A model generated the notes under the pieces. The model was not told the DNA's origin. It saw only the letters and a list, made by a program, of their open reading frames with translations, and searched no databases. A DNA stretch of 8,435 nucleotides from Gemmiger_A avium (GTDB lineage Bacteria > Bacillota > Clostridia > Oscillospirales > Ruminococcaceae), in assembly GCA_019114585.1 (NCBI GenBank), contig DXFE01000101.1, positions 1 through 8,435 on the forward strand, written 5' to 3'. Both the position numbers and the translations under genes were made by a program. Of this stretch, positions 1 through 5,213 are shown piece after piece. Positions within the stretch are counted from its first letter, which is position 1. Each line of letters begins with the position of its first letter.

Positions 1-240
1 AAGGCTTCTAAACGTCACGTTGACAGTGCTCATGATGGTAGTGGAAACAATTGAGCCCTAAAAGTTCTTTCCCAATAGGATATAGGGAAATACCCTCAAT
101 GTGGGCGAATATGTGTTTTTGATGAGCATTAGAATCGGCCGTGGCAAGGTATGTACTGGAAAACGATTTATGCGTTTTTCTGTTTGTCTTCAGGTCATTA
201 AAGATGCGACTCGGACTAATCTACTCCAGGTCGCATTTTT
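1..240. other. Unassigned AT-richer stretch at the window edge
   Basis: About 42% G+C by hand count, clearly lower than the GC-rich genes to the right. No recognisable gene was found. On the plus strand two short open frames run in from the left edge, stopping at 52-54 (TGA) and 58-60 (TAA); either could be the tail of a truncated gene, but neither matches a family I know. On the minus strand a frame without an ATG start is open from about 225 down to a TAG at 8-10 (roughly 70 codons). I cannot assign it and do not call it a gene. The lower G+C and the absence of a clear gene could reflect a decayed mobile element or a foreign insertion, but no transposase motif or terminal repeat is visible. 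Confidence 0.4.
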
Positions 241-241
241 T
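204..241 (+). terminator. Plus-strand terminator-like hairpin
   Basis: A perfect 7-bp stem (ATGCGAC at 204-210 with GTCGCAT at 230-236) encloses a 19-nt loop and runs directly into six Ts (236-241). The orientation fits the end of a plus-strand transcript entering from the left edge of the window. It faces the tRNA operon terminator at 257-300, so the two would form a convergent pair. The large loop and short stem make it only moderately convincing. Confidence 0.45.
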
Positions 242-256
242 CAAACCGTATAAACA

Positions 257-300
257 ACAAATCCGAACCCGTCGCCAACTGGCGTAAGGTTCGGATTTGT
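257..300 (-). terminator. Terminator of the tRNA operon
   Basis: A perfect 13-bp stem (257-269 with 288-300) has a small internal GC hairpin (CGCC 273-276 with GGCG 281-284). It begins seven bases past the 3' CCA of tRNA-Glu. On the minus strand it is followed by a T-rich tail (TTGTTTAT), imperfect but compatible with intrinsic termination. The plus-strand side is also T-rich, so it may work in both directions. Confidence 0.7.
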
Positions 301-306
301 TTTGTT

Positions 307-381
307 TGGTGACCCGTCCGGGAATCGAACCCGGGTTACCGCCGTGAAAGGGCGATGTCTTGACCGCTTGACCAACGGGCC
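307..381 (-). tRNA. tRNA-Glu, anticodon TTC
   Basis: A 75-nt cloverleaf read on the minus strand. The acceptor GGCCCGT pairs with ACGGGTC (one G-U at 2-71), followed by discriminator A and an encoded CCA. The D-stem is GTC/GAC. The anticodon stem TCGCC/GGCGG carries loop CTTTCAC, giving anticodon TTC (Glu). The T-arm is CCGGG-TTCGATT-CCCGG. It is the second gene of a two-tRNA transcript and lies 88 nt downstream of tRNA-Met. Confidence 0.96.
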
Positions 382-387
382 AAAGCT

Positions 388-466
388 ACAGGGTTTTGCT
401 AAAACAGCAAGCTCTTTTTCGCCCACTGTTGCGGGCTACCCCCCGGGTGTTTTAGCGAAACCCTGT
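388..466. repeat. Long inverted repeat between the two tRNA genes
   Basis: Two 18-nt arms (388-405 and 449-466) are complementary at 17 of 18 positions and enclose 43 nt, filling nearly all of the spacer between tRNA-Met and tRNA-Glu. The one mismatch (T397/G457) would be a U-G wobble in a plus-strand RNA but an A-C mismatch in the minus-strand tRNA precursor. The loop contains a GCCC/GGGC mini-hairpin. There is no T-tract after either arm, so it is not a standard terminator. No clear target-site duplication flanks it. It may be a tRNA-processing structure or a small palindromic insertion element; the function is unknown. Confidence 0.7.
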
Positions 467-469
467 AAA

Positions 470-546
470 TGGTAGCGGTAACTGGATTCGAACCGGTGAC
501 ACTTCGGGTATGAACCGAATGCTCTAGCCAACTGAGCTATACCGCC
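470..546 (-). tRNA. tRNA-Met (elongator type), anticodon CAT
   Basis: A 77-nt cloverleaf. The acceptor GGCGGTA pairs with TACCGCT (G1-U72), followed by discriminator A and an encoded CCA. The D-arm is GCTC/GAGC and the anticodon stem TTCGG/CCGAA has loop TTCATAC (CAT). The acceptor and anticodon arms match the Bacillus-type elongator tRNA-Met as I remember it. It lacks the three G-C pairs and the 1-72 mismatch of initiator tRNA. The alternative, a lysidine-modified tRNA-Ile2, is less likely. The T-stem ACCGG/CCAGT has one C-A mismatch at 51-63. Confidence 0.92.
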
Positions 547-579
547 ACATATCATTGTGTGCGCCAAGAGCGCCTTATT

Positions 580-609
580 ATTATACGGGACAGGCCGCCG
601 GTTTGTCAA
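580..609 (-). promoter_or_regulatory. Consensus sigma-A promoter of the tRNA-Met/tRNA-Glu operon
   Basis: On the minus strand the -35 TTGACA (604-609) and the -10 TATAAT (580-585) both match the consensus perfectly, with an 18-bp spacer. Transcription should start near 572-574, about 26 nt before the mature tRNA-Met 5' end. Such a strong promoter is expected for stable RNA genes. Confidence 0.9.
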
Positions 610-753
610 TAGGTTTTGCGAATATTTTTTGCGTAAATCCGGCTTTTTTGCGGGATTTTCGGGCAGTTTTGGCCCGCTGCGCCGCCGCATCCGGTTTTTG
701 CGTCACCTTACGCTGAGTATTGCCCGTCTGCGGGGCCTTTATGCGCCGTTTTC

Positions 754-788
754 AAAAAAATACAGGCCGGAACCCTCCGGCCTGTATT
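754..788 (-). terminator. Intrinsic terminator after serS
   Basis: A perfect 12-bp stem (759-770 with 777-788, the central arm being CAGGCCGG/CCGGCCTG) with a 6-nt loop starts 17 nt past the serS stop codon. On the minus strand it is followed by a seven-T tract (760-754). This is a textbook rho-independent terminator ending the parA-parB-serS transcript. Confidence 0.93.
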
Positions 789-804
789 GGTAAATTTTGG
801 AAAT

Positions 805-2094
805 TTAGTGCTTGGGAACCAGCTTGTCCTTGCCGCCCATGTAGGGACGCAGCACCTCGGGGATCAGCACGGTGCCGTCGGCCTGCAGGTTGTTCTCCAG
901 GAATGCGATCAGCATACGCGGGGGCGCCACGCAGGTGTTGTTCAGGGTGTGGGGCAGGTAGTTGCGGCCATCCTCGCCCTTGACGCGGATCTTCAGGCGG
1001 CGGGCCTGGGCGTCGCCCAGGTTGGAGCAGCTGCACACCTCGAAGTACTTCTGCTGACGGGGGCTCCAGGCCTCGATGTCGCAGCTCTTGACCTTCAGGT
1101 CGGCCAGGTCGCCGGAGCAGCACTCCAGCTGGCGCACGGGGATATCCAGGCTGCGGAACAGCTCCACGCTGTTATGCCACAGCTTGTCGTACCACTCCAT
1201 GGATTCCTCGGGCTTGCAGACCACGATCATCTCCTGCTTTTCGAACTGGTGGATGCGGTAGACGCCGCGCTCCTCCAGGCCGTGGGCGCCCTTCTCCTTG
1301 CGGAAGCAGGGGCTGTAGCTGGTCAGGGTCTGGGGCAGCTTGCTCTCGGGGATCAGCTGATCCACAAAGCGGCCGATCATGGTGTGCTCGCTGGTGCCGA
1401 TCAGGTACAGGTCCTCGCCCTCGATCTTGTACATCATGGCGTCCATCTCGGGGAAACTCATAACGCCCTGCACCACGGCGCCGTGCATCATGAAGGGCGG
1501 GATCACATAGGTGAAGCCCTTGTCGATCATGAAGTCACGGGCGTAGCTGAGCACGGCGGAATGCAGACGGGCAATATCCCCCATCAGGTAGTAGAAGCCG
1601 TTGCCGGCCACGCGGCGGGCGCTGTCCAGGTCGATGCCGTCGAAGCGCTCCATGATCTCGGTGTGGTAGGGAACCTCAAAATCCGGCACCTTGGGCTCGC
1701 CGAACCGCTGCACCTCCACGTTGCAGCTGTCGTCCGGGCCGATGGGCACGCTGGGGTCGATCATGTTGGGGATGGTCAGCATGATGGAGCGGATCTGCTC
1801 CTCCAGCTCGGCCTCCCGGGCCTCCAGCTCTTTCAGGCGGCTGGCCTGGGCCGCCACCTGGGCCTTGACGGCCTCGGCTTCTTCCTTTTTGCCCTGGCCC
1901 ATCAGCGCACCGATCTGCTTGGACAGGGTGTTGCGGTTGCCCCGCAGGGTGTTGGCCTCGGTCATGGCGGCGCGGTTCTCCGCATCCAGCGCGATCACCT
2001 GGTCCACCAGCGGCAGCTTGGCGTCCTGGAACTTCTTGCGGATGTTTTCCTTGACCAGTTCCGGATTTTCCCGGACAAATCGAATATCCAGCAT
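805..2094 (-). CDS. serS: Serine--tRNA ligase (SerRS)
   Basis: A 429-aa class II aminoacyl-tRNA synthetase that charges tRNA-Ser with serine in the cytoplasm. The N-terminal coiled-coil tRNA-binding arm covers roughly residues 30-105. The catalytic core follows: the serine-site TSE at 234-236, motif 2 at about 264-284 (FRKEKGAHG then RG..RIHQF), the CSCSN segment at 354-358, and motif 3 at about 383-407 ending in IPEVLRPYMGG. Motif 3 reads NNTCVAPPR where most bacterial enzymes have NGSGLAVGR; the motif arginine is kept. I think this belongs to a distinct clostridial SerRS subgroup (from memory, unverified). The ATG at 2094 is preceded by an AAGGGG ribosome site about 10 nt upstream. It lies 26 nt behind parB and so is probably co-transcribed with it; a strong terminator follows. 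Confidence 0.96.
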   Translation of the reverse strand: MLDIRFVRENPELVKENIRKKFQDAKLPLVDQVIALDAENRAAMTEANTLRGNRNTLSKQIGALMGQGKKEEAEAVKAQVAAQASRLKELEAREAELEEQIRSIMLTIPNMIDPSVPIGPDDSCNVEVQRFGEPKVPDFEVPYHTEIMERFDGIDLDSARRVAGNGFYYLMGDIARLHSAVLSYARDFMIDKGFTYVIPPFMMHGAVVQGVMSFPEMDAMMYKIEGEDLYLIGTSEHTMIGRFVDQLIPESKLPQTLTSYSPCFRKEKGAHGLEERGVYRIHQFEKQEMIVVCKPEESMEWYDKLWHNSVELFRSLDIPVRQLECCSGDLADLKVKSCDIEAWSPRQQKYFEVCSCSNLGDAQARRLKIRVKGEDGRNYLPHTLNNTCVAPPRMLIAFLENNLQADGTVLIPEVLRPYMGGKDKLVPKH

Positions 2095-2120
2095 GGTTTT
2101 GTATCCCCTTTTTTGTGTTC

Positions 2121-3002
2121 TCAGCCGTTCGGCTGTTCTTTATTGTACTGTCCCAGCAGGTTGGCAAAGGCCTTCAGCTGGTCATCGGAGTAGAAATGCA
2201 GGGTCAGTGACCCCTTGCCGTCCTTGTAATCCACCTTGACCTCGTTGCCCAGCACCTCCCGCAGGCTCACCTCCACCTCGGTGGGCAGGGCGGGCCGCAG
2301 AACGACGGGCTTTTCCACCGGCGGACGGGCCAACCGACGGCAGAGCGCCTCGGTCTGGCGCACATTCAGCTGCTGGGCCACCACCTGGCTGGCCGCCTGG
2401 CACTGGAGATCCTCGCCGGGCAGGCCCAGAATGGCCTTGGCGTGGCCCGCGGTCAGGGCATCCTGCCGCAGCAGTTCCAGAACCGGGGCGGGCAGGGCCA
2501 GCAGACGCAGGCTGTTGGCGATGGCGCTGCGGCTTTTGGCCAGCTTTTTGGCCACCTCTTCCTGGGTCAGACCGCACCGGTCCATCAGCTGACGAAAGCC
2601 CATGGCCTCTTCCACCGGGTCCAGATCCTCCCGCTGCAGGTTCTCGATCAGGGCCAGTTCCATGGCCTGCTGGTCGGTGACCTCGCGGATGACCACCGGC
2701 ACCTCGGTCAGACCGGCCATCCGGGCGGCGCGCCAGCGCCGTTCGCCGGCAATGATCTTGTAGCCGCCCGCCGGATTGGAGCGCACCGCAATGGGCTGCA
2801 GCATTCCGTGCTGGGCGATGCTCTCGGCCAGCTGAGCCAGGGCGTTTTCTTCAAATACCTTGCGGGGCTGGTCCCGGTCGGGCTCAATTTCCCGCAAGGG
2901 CAGGGTCTGCACCTGGTCGGCGTCGCTGGTTACCAGGCCCGTGGTATCCTCAAACAGGCTGTCCAGCCCGCGGCCCAGGCCGCTTTTTCGTTTTGCGGGC
3001 AT
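2121..3002 (-). CDS. parB: Chromosome partitioning protein ParB (Spo0J-like)
   Basis: A 293-aa CTP-dependent DNA clamp that binds parS, spreads and recruits ParA and SMC. The N-terminus has the ParA-contact motif LGRGLDSLF (residues 9-17). The CTP-binding motifs are GERRWR (86-91) and ENLQREDLDPVEEA (120-133). The helix-turn-helix spans about 145-168, followed by TAGHAKA (184-190) and a C-terminal dimerisation region (about 240-293). The residues known to separate ParB from Noc are R158, S164, A169 and G186, which is ParB-like (Ser replaces the usual Thr at the second). The length is normal for the family. The ATG at 3002 has an AAAGGGGAG ribosome site about 5 nt upstream and lies 13 nt after the parA stop, so the two are co-transcribed. 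Its expected targets are the four parS sites at 3891-4042. Confidence 0.97.
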   Translation of the reverse strand: MPAKRKSGLGRGLDSLFEDTTGLVTSDADQVQTLPLREIEPDRDQPRKVFEENALAQLAESIAQHGMLQPIAVRSNPAGGYKIIAGERRWRAARMAGLTEVPVVIREVTDQQAMELALIENLQREDLDPVEEAMGFRQLMDRCGLTQEEVAKKLAKSRSAIANSLRLLALPAPVLELLRQDALTAGHAKAILGLPGEDLQCQAASQVVAQQLNVRQTEALCRRLARPPVEKPVVLRPALPTEVEVSLREVLGNEVKVDYKDGKGSLTLHFYSDDQLKAFANLLGQYNKEQPNG

Positions 3003-3015
3003 ACCCTCTCCCCTT

Positions 3016-3780
3016 TCATCGGTCGTTGTTCTTCAAAAATTCCGCTGCCATCTCCCGGTAGGCGGCGGTACCGGTGCACCCGGGGTCATACACATTCACC
3101 GGCATGCCGTAGCTGGGCGCCTCGGAAAGCCGCACATTGCGGGGCACGGTGGACTTGTAGACCTTGTTGCCGAAGTACTTTTTCACCTGCTCCACCACCT
3201 GCAGGGTCAGGTTCAGCCGCCCGGCGTACATGGTAAAGACCACACCCTCCACATCCAGGTAGCTGTTGTACTTCTTCCGGACGTTTTTCAGGGTCGCCAT
3301 CAGCTCGCTCAACCCCTCCAGGGCGTAAAACTCGCACTGAATGGGGATCAGCACCGTGTCGCAGGCGCACAGACCGTTCAGGGTGAGCAGATCCAGGCTG
3401 GGCGGGCAGTCGATAAACACATAGTCGTAGCTGCCGGCCACCGGGGCCAGACCCTCCCGCAGGCGGCTTTCCCGCCGGGGCAGGGCCACCAGCTCAATAC
3501 TGGCGCCGGCCAGCTGGGTGTTGGAAGGGATCAGATCCACCCCGTATTTGGTGTGGATGGTGCATTCGGCGGCGGTTTTTTCGCCGATCAGCAGGTCATA
3601 GACGCTGTTTTCCACCCCACGCTTGGCCACGCCGTAGCCGCTGGAGGTGTTGCCCTGGGGATCCATGTCCACCAGCAGCACCTTTTTGCCCGCTTCGGCC
3701 ACGCAGGCGGCCAGGTTGACGGCGGTGGTGGTTTTGCCCACGCCGCCCTTCTGATTCGCGATCGCCACTACCTTGCCCAA
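3016..3780 (-). CDS. parA: Chromosome partitioning ATPase ParA (Soj-like)
   Basis: A 254-aa deviant-Walker ATPase, the length of Bacillus Soj. ATP-bound dimers coat the nucleoid, and ParB stimulates hydrolysis to move origins; in Bacillus Soj also acts on DnaA. Visible motifs are deviant Walker A KGGVGKTT (11-18), Walker A' LLVDMDPQGN (35-44), Walker B YVFIDCPPSL (120-129) and the conserved PRNVRLSEAPSYG (213-225). I chose the TTG at 3780 as start because GGAGGG lies 7 nt before it and the protein then begins MGKVVAIANQKGG, as in the family. An in-frame ATG at 3846 would add 22 unrelated residues, but it lies upstream of the predicted transcription start and has no ribosome site. It is the first gene of parA-parB-serS. 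Confidence 0.96.
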   Translation of the reverse strand: MGKVVAIANQKGGVGKTTTAVNLAACVAEAGKKVLLVDMDPQGNTSSGYGVAKRGVENSVYDLLIGEKTAAECTIHTKYGVDLIPSNTQLAGASIELVALPRRESRLREGLAPVAGSYDYVFIDCPPSLDLLTLNGLCACDTVLIPIQCEFYALEGLSELMATLKNVRKKYNSYLDVEGVVFTMYAGRLNLTLQVVEQVKKYFGNKVYKSTVPRNVRLSEAPSYGMPVNVYDPGCTGTAAYREMAAEFLKNNDR

Positions 3781-3787
3781 CGTTTTT

Positions 3788-3793
3788 CCCTCC
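3788..3793 (-). promoter_or_regulatory. Ribosome binding site fixing the TTG start of parA
   Basis: GGAGGG on the minus strand sits 7 nt upstream of the TTG at 3780-3778. It is the only good ribosome site near the parA 5' end and is the main reason for preferring TTG over the upstream in-frame ATG. Confidence 0.85.
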
Positions 3794-3810
3794 GAGATAT
3801 TCGCAATCTT

Positions 3811-3826
3811 CCCGGAAAGTTCCGGG
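3811..3826. promoter_or_regulatory. Palindrome at the parA transcription start, candidate operator
   Basis: CCCGGAAAGTTCCGGG has perfect 7-bp arms around two central bases. It begins only a few bases after the predicted start of parA transcription (about 3828). It could be an operator bound by ParA, ParB, Noc or another regulator, or a small stem-loop in the parA leader (CCCGGA-ACTT-TCCGGG). It does not match parS or the Bacillus Noc site (ATTTCCCGGGAAAT), although it shares CCGG/GGAA elements with the latter. The regulatory role is inference. Confidence 0.45.
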
Positions 3827-3834
3827 CAAGGACT

Positions 3835-3843
3835 ATTATAGCA
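3835..3843 (-). promoter_or_regulatory. Extended -10 promoter of parA-parB-serS
   Basis: On the minus strand TGC-TATAAT (3843-3835) is a perfect -10 with the TGn extension. The matching -35 position (3858-3863, TTCCTT) is poor, which extended -10 promoters tolerate. The predicted start is near 3828, giving a leader of about 48 nt to the TTG start codon. It lies between the parS array and parA, so ParB bound or spreading from parS could repress it (inference). Confidence 0.75.
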
Positions 3844-3890
3844 CACTCTACCGCCAAAAGGAACCGTTTCACCGGGATTTTACCGGCAAA

Positions 3891-3906
3891 TGTTCCACGT
3901 GGAACA
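3891..3906. promoter_or_regulatory. parS: parS site 1
   Basis: TGTTCCACGTGGAACA, a perfect 16-bp palindrome. It differs from the Bacillus parS consensus (TGTTNCACGTGAAACA) by symmetric changes that keep the CACGTG core. It is the site nearest to parA, about 50 bp upstream of the -10. It should act as a ParB loading site. Confidence 0.95.
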
Positions 3907-3949
3907 AGTATGGGCCGGATTTTCGGGTATAAAACAAGCCCCACCCGAA

Positions 3950-3965
3950 TGTTCCACGTGGAACA
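3950..3965. promoter_or_regulatory. parS: parS site 2
   Basis: A second identical perfect copy of the 16-bp parS palindrome, 59 bp from site 1 start to start. Confidence 0.95.
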
Positions 3966-3988
3966 TCCCGATGGAGCCTGCCTTTTGT

Positions 3989-4004
3989 TGTTCCACGTGG
4001 AACA
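3989..4004. promoter_or_regulatory. parS: parS site 3
   Basis: A third identical perfect copy of the 16-bp parS palindrome, 39 bp from site 2 start to start. Confidence 0.95.
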
Positions 4005-4022
4005 TTTATAAATACCGGCCGT

Positions 4023-4163
4023 TCAGTGTTCCACGTGGAACATTTGCCCGTCCACCAGCGCCAGCGCGGCCTGCACCACACCGGTAAAGGCCAGCGATAA
4101 CCAAAACACACCAAACAGAGACCCAAGCATGCGCAACCCCTCCCCTGCTTCCATCCTATGCAT
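4023..4163 (-). CDS. Possible small membrane peptide in the noc-parA interval
   Basis: A 46-aa minus-strand frame from ATG 4163 to TGA at 4023, with no family I recognise. An internal ATG at residue 12 would give 35 aa. Both starts have purine-rich ribosome sites (GAGAGG about 5 nt and GGGGAGGGG about 6 nt upstream). From residue 12 it reads MLGSLFGVFWLSLAF, continuing into a single hydrophobic helix of about 23 residues and ending VDGQMFHVEH. The last six codons are parS site 4. Codon third positions are about 74% G/C from residue 13 on, similar to real genes here. Against it: it lies behind a terminator-like hairpin, no clear promoter is visible, and it is short. It could be a real small inner-membrane protein or chance. 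Confidence 0.35.
   Translation of the reverse strand: MHRMEAGEGLRMLGSLFGVFWLSLAFTGVVQAALALVDGQMFHVEH
4027..4042. promoter_or_regulatory. parS: parS site 4
   Basis: A fourth identical perfect copy of the 16-bp parS palindrome, 38 bp from site 3 start to start. It overlaps the 3' end of the small ORF at 4023-4163, whose final residues MFHVEH are encoded by it. Confidence 0.95.
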
Positions 4164-4185
4164 TCTACCCTCTCCCATATTCCAT

Positions 4186-4216
4186 AAAAAGTGCGGGACG
4201 GAAATTTCCGTCCCGC
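4186..4216 (-). terminator. Terminator hairpin between noc and parA
   Basis: A perfect uninterrupted 24-bp palindrome (4193-4216; arm GCGGGACGGAAA) is followed on the minus strand by AC and five Ts (4190-4186). This fits an intrinsic terminator ending the noc transcript, about 170 nt past the noc stop. The unbroken symmetry also allows a protein-binding site. Confidence 0.7.
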
Positions 4217-4231
4217 TGTTTCCAGAGGGGC

Positions 4232-4258
4232 GCGGGGAGAGATGGTATCTCTCCCCGC
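4232..4258. repeat. Strong hairpin 2 of the noc-parA interval
   Basis: A perfect 12-bp stem (GCGGGGAGAGAT with ATCTCTCCCCGC) and a 3-nt loop. No T-tract follows on the minus strand; a weak four-T run follows on the plus strand. It lies between hairpins 1 and 3, and its arm resembles that of hairpin 3 (both contain GGGAGAG). Function unknown. Confidence 0.6.
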
Positions 4259-4286
4259 ATTTTCTGGGCTGCGCACAGAAAATACG

Positions 4287-4331
4287 AAAAAATATTGCAA
4301 GTGGGAGAGGGCCCTGATGGTCCTCTCCCAC
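4287..4331 (-). terminator. Hairpin 3, probable first terminator after noc
   Basis: A 13-bp stem with one G-U pair (4301-4313 with 4319-4331; outer arm GTGGGAGAGG) and a 5-nt loop lies about 57 nt past the noc stop. On the minus strand a six-T run (4292-4287) follows after 8 nt, which is farther than usual for an intrinsic terminator, so efficiency may be low. Together with the hairpins at 4232-4258 and 4186-4216 it forms a triple hairpin block. Confidence 0.5.
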
Positions 4332-4388
4332 ACCCTCACCCCTTTCGGTAAGGAAAGAGTGTGCTGCTATCGCAAGCTGCACCGAGCG

Positions 4389-5213
4389 CTATCTATCTTC
4401 GCCCTTCGCAGCGCCTCCCCGGCAGGCCGACGCCACCGGAATCCGCACCCGATACTCGATGCACTCCTCGTCCTCGGTGCGCTGGCAGAGGGCCGGCACC
4501 CCCGCGTCCACCATCAGCCGTACCGCCCGGTTGATGGTGTTCACAAACAGCCGCACATCCCGCACCATCACCCGGGGCCGCCGCTTCTCCACCGCCGACA
4601 GCAGCGCCTGCACATAGGCGTCCGCCTGCCGGGCGTTCATCCCCTGTTTCGCCATCTGTTCCAGCGCCGGGCTTCTGCGCTCCGGCTCCAGGCGCAGCAC
4701 CGCCCGGGCGTGCCGCTCGGTCAGCCGCGCCGCCAGGCAGTACTGCTGCTGTTCCTCGGTCAGCTGCAAAAGCCGCAGCTTGTTGTTCAGGGTCGGTTGA
4801 GCCAGGCCCAGCCGCTTGGCCGCCTGTTCCTGGGTGCAGCCCCACCGGTCGATCACCTCCCGGATGCCCCGCGCCTGCTCAAAGGGGTTCAGATTCTGCC
4901 GCTGGATGTTCTCCAGCAGCCCCAGCGCCGCGGTCTGGTCGTCCTCATACTCACAGACTATCGCCTGAACCGTCTCCATCCCGGCCAGTTTGCAGGCCCG
5001 CAGCCGCCGCTCGCCCGCGATCAGTTCATACCGGTCTTTTCCCGTCCGCCGCACCGATACCGGCTGCAGCAGCCCGTTCTGTAAAATGCTCAGGCTCAGC
5101 CGGGCAATCTCCTGTTCATCAAACTCCCGCCGGGCCTGATAGGGCGACGGCTCAATCCAGTCCACCGGCAGCTGCAGCACCTTGCCGCAGACCTTTGCGC
5201 TTTTCCATCCCAT
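4389..5213 (-). CDS. noc: Nucleoid occlusion protein Noc (ParB paralogue)
   Basis: A 274-aa ParB-family protein (Bacillus Noc is about 283 aa). Noc binds its own DNA sites, forms CTP-dependent clamps and tethers DNA to the membrane to block FtsZ ring assembly over nucleoids. CTP motifs are GERRLR (67-72) and ENIQRQNLNPFEQA (101-114). The helix-turn-helix spans 127-150, and the C-terminal Noc-type segment RLFVNTINRAVRLMVDAGV lies at 221-239. The specificity positions are Q139, K145, Q150 and R167 (in LTERHARA), which is the Noc pattern rather than ParB. Only about 14 residues precede the core, shorter than Bacillus; MGWKSAKVCGKV could be a short basic amphipathic membrane anchor (inference). 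The ATG at 5213 has GGAGGGG 7 nt upstream. It lies between rsmG and parA, as in Bacillus. Confidence 0.93.
   Translation of the reverse strand: MGWKSAKVCGKVLQLPVDWIEPSPYQARREFDEQEIARLSLSILQNGLLQPVSVRRTGKDRYELIAGERRLRACKLAGMETVQAIVCEYEDDQTAALGLLENIQRQNLNPFEQARGIREVIDRWGCTQEQAAKRLGLAQPTLNNKLRLLQLTEEQQQYCLAARLTERHARAVLRLEPERRSPALEQMAKQGMNARQADAYVQALLSAVEKRRPRVMVRDVRLFVNTINRAVRLMVDAGVPALCQRTEDEECIEYRVRIPVASACRGGAAKGEDR

Noticed and set aside
20..25. TTGACA as a plus-strand -35 box
   Set aside because: No acceptable -10 lies 16-19 bp downstream.
610..753. Possible gene or structured RNA between the tRNA promoter and the serS terminator
   Set aside because: Only short imperfect stems and T-runs are visible; there is no start with a ribosome site and no known RNA motif.
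787..2193. Long plus-strand open frame (468 codons) opposite serS
   Set aside because: It is antisense to a clear SerRS gene, has no family features, and is rich in Gln/His/Leu as expected from the mirror of GC-rich codons.
2442..4011. Plus-strand open frames opposite parB, parA and the parS array
   Set aside because: They are shadows of real minus-strand genes with low-complexity composition; the parS repeats give recurrent CSTWN/FHVEH strings.
3891..4042. The repeated 16-mers as a CRISPR array or direct-repeat mobile element
   Set aside because: The units are perfect parS palindromes with unequal spacing next to parA-parB, and no cas gene is present.
3869..4339. 156-codon minus-strand frame across the parS array and hairpins
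   Set aside because: It translates through palindromes into Arg/Trp-rich sequence with no family features; only the small in-phase-alternative frame at 4023-4163 has any support.
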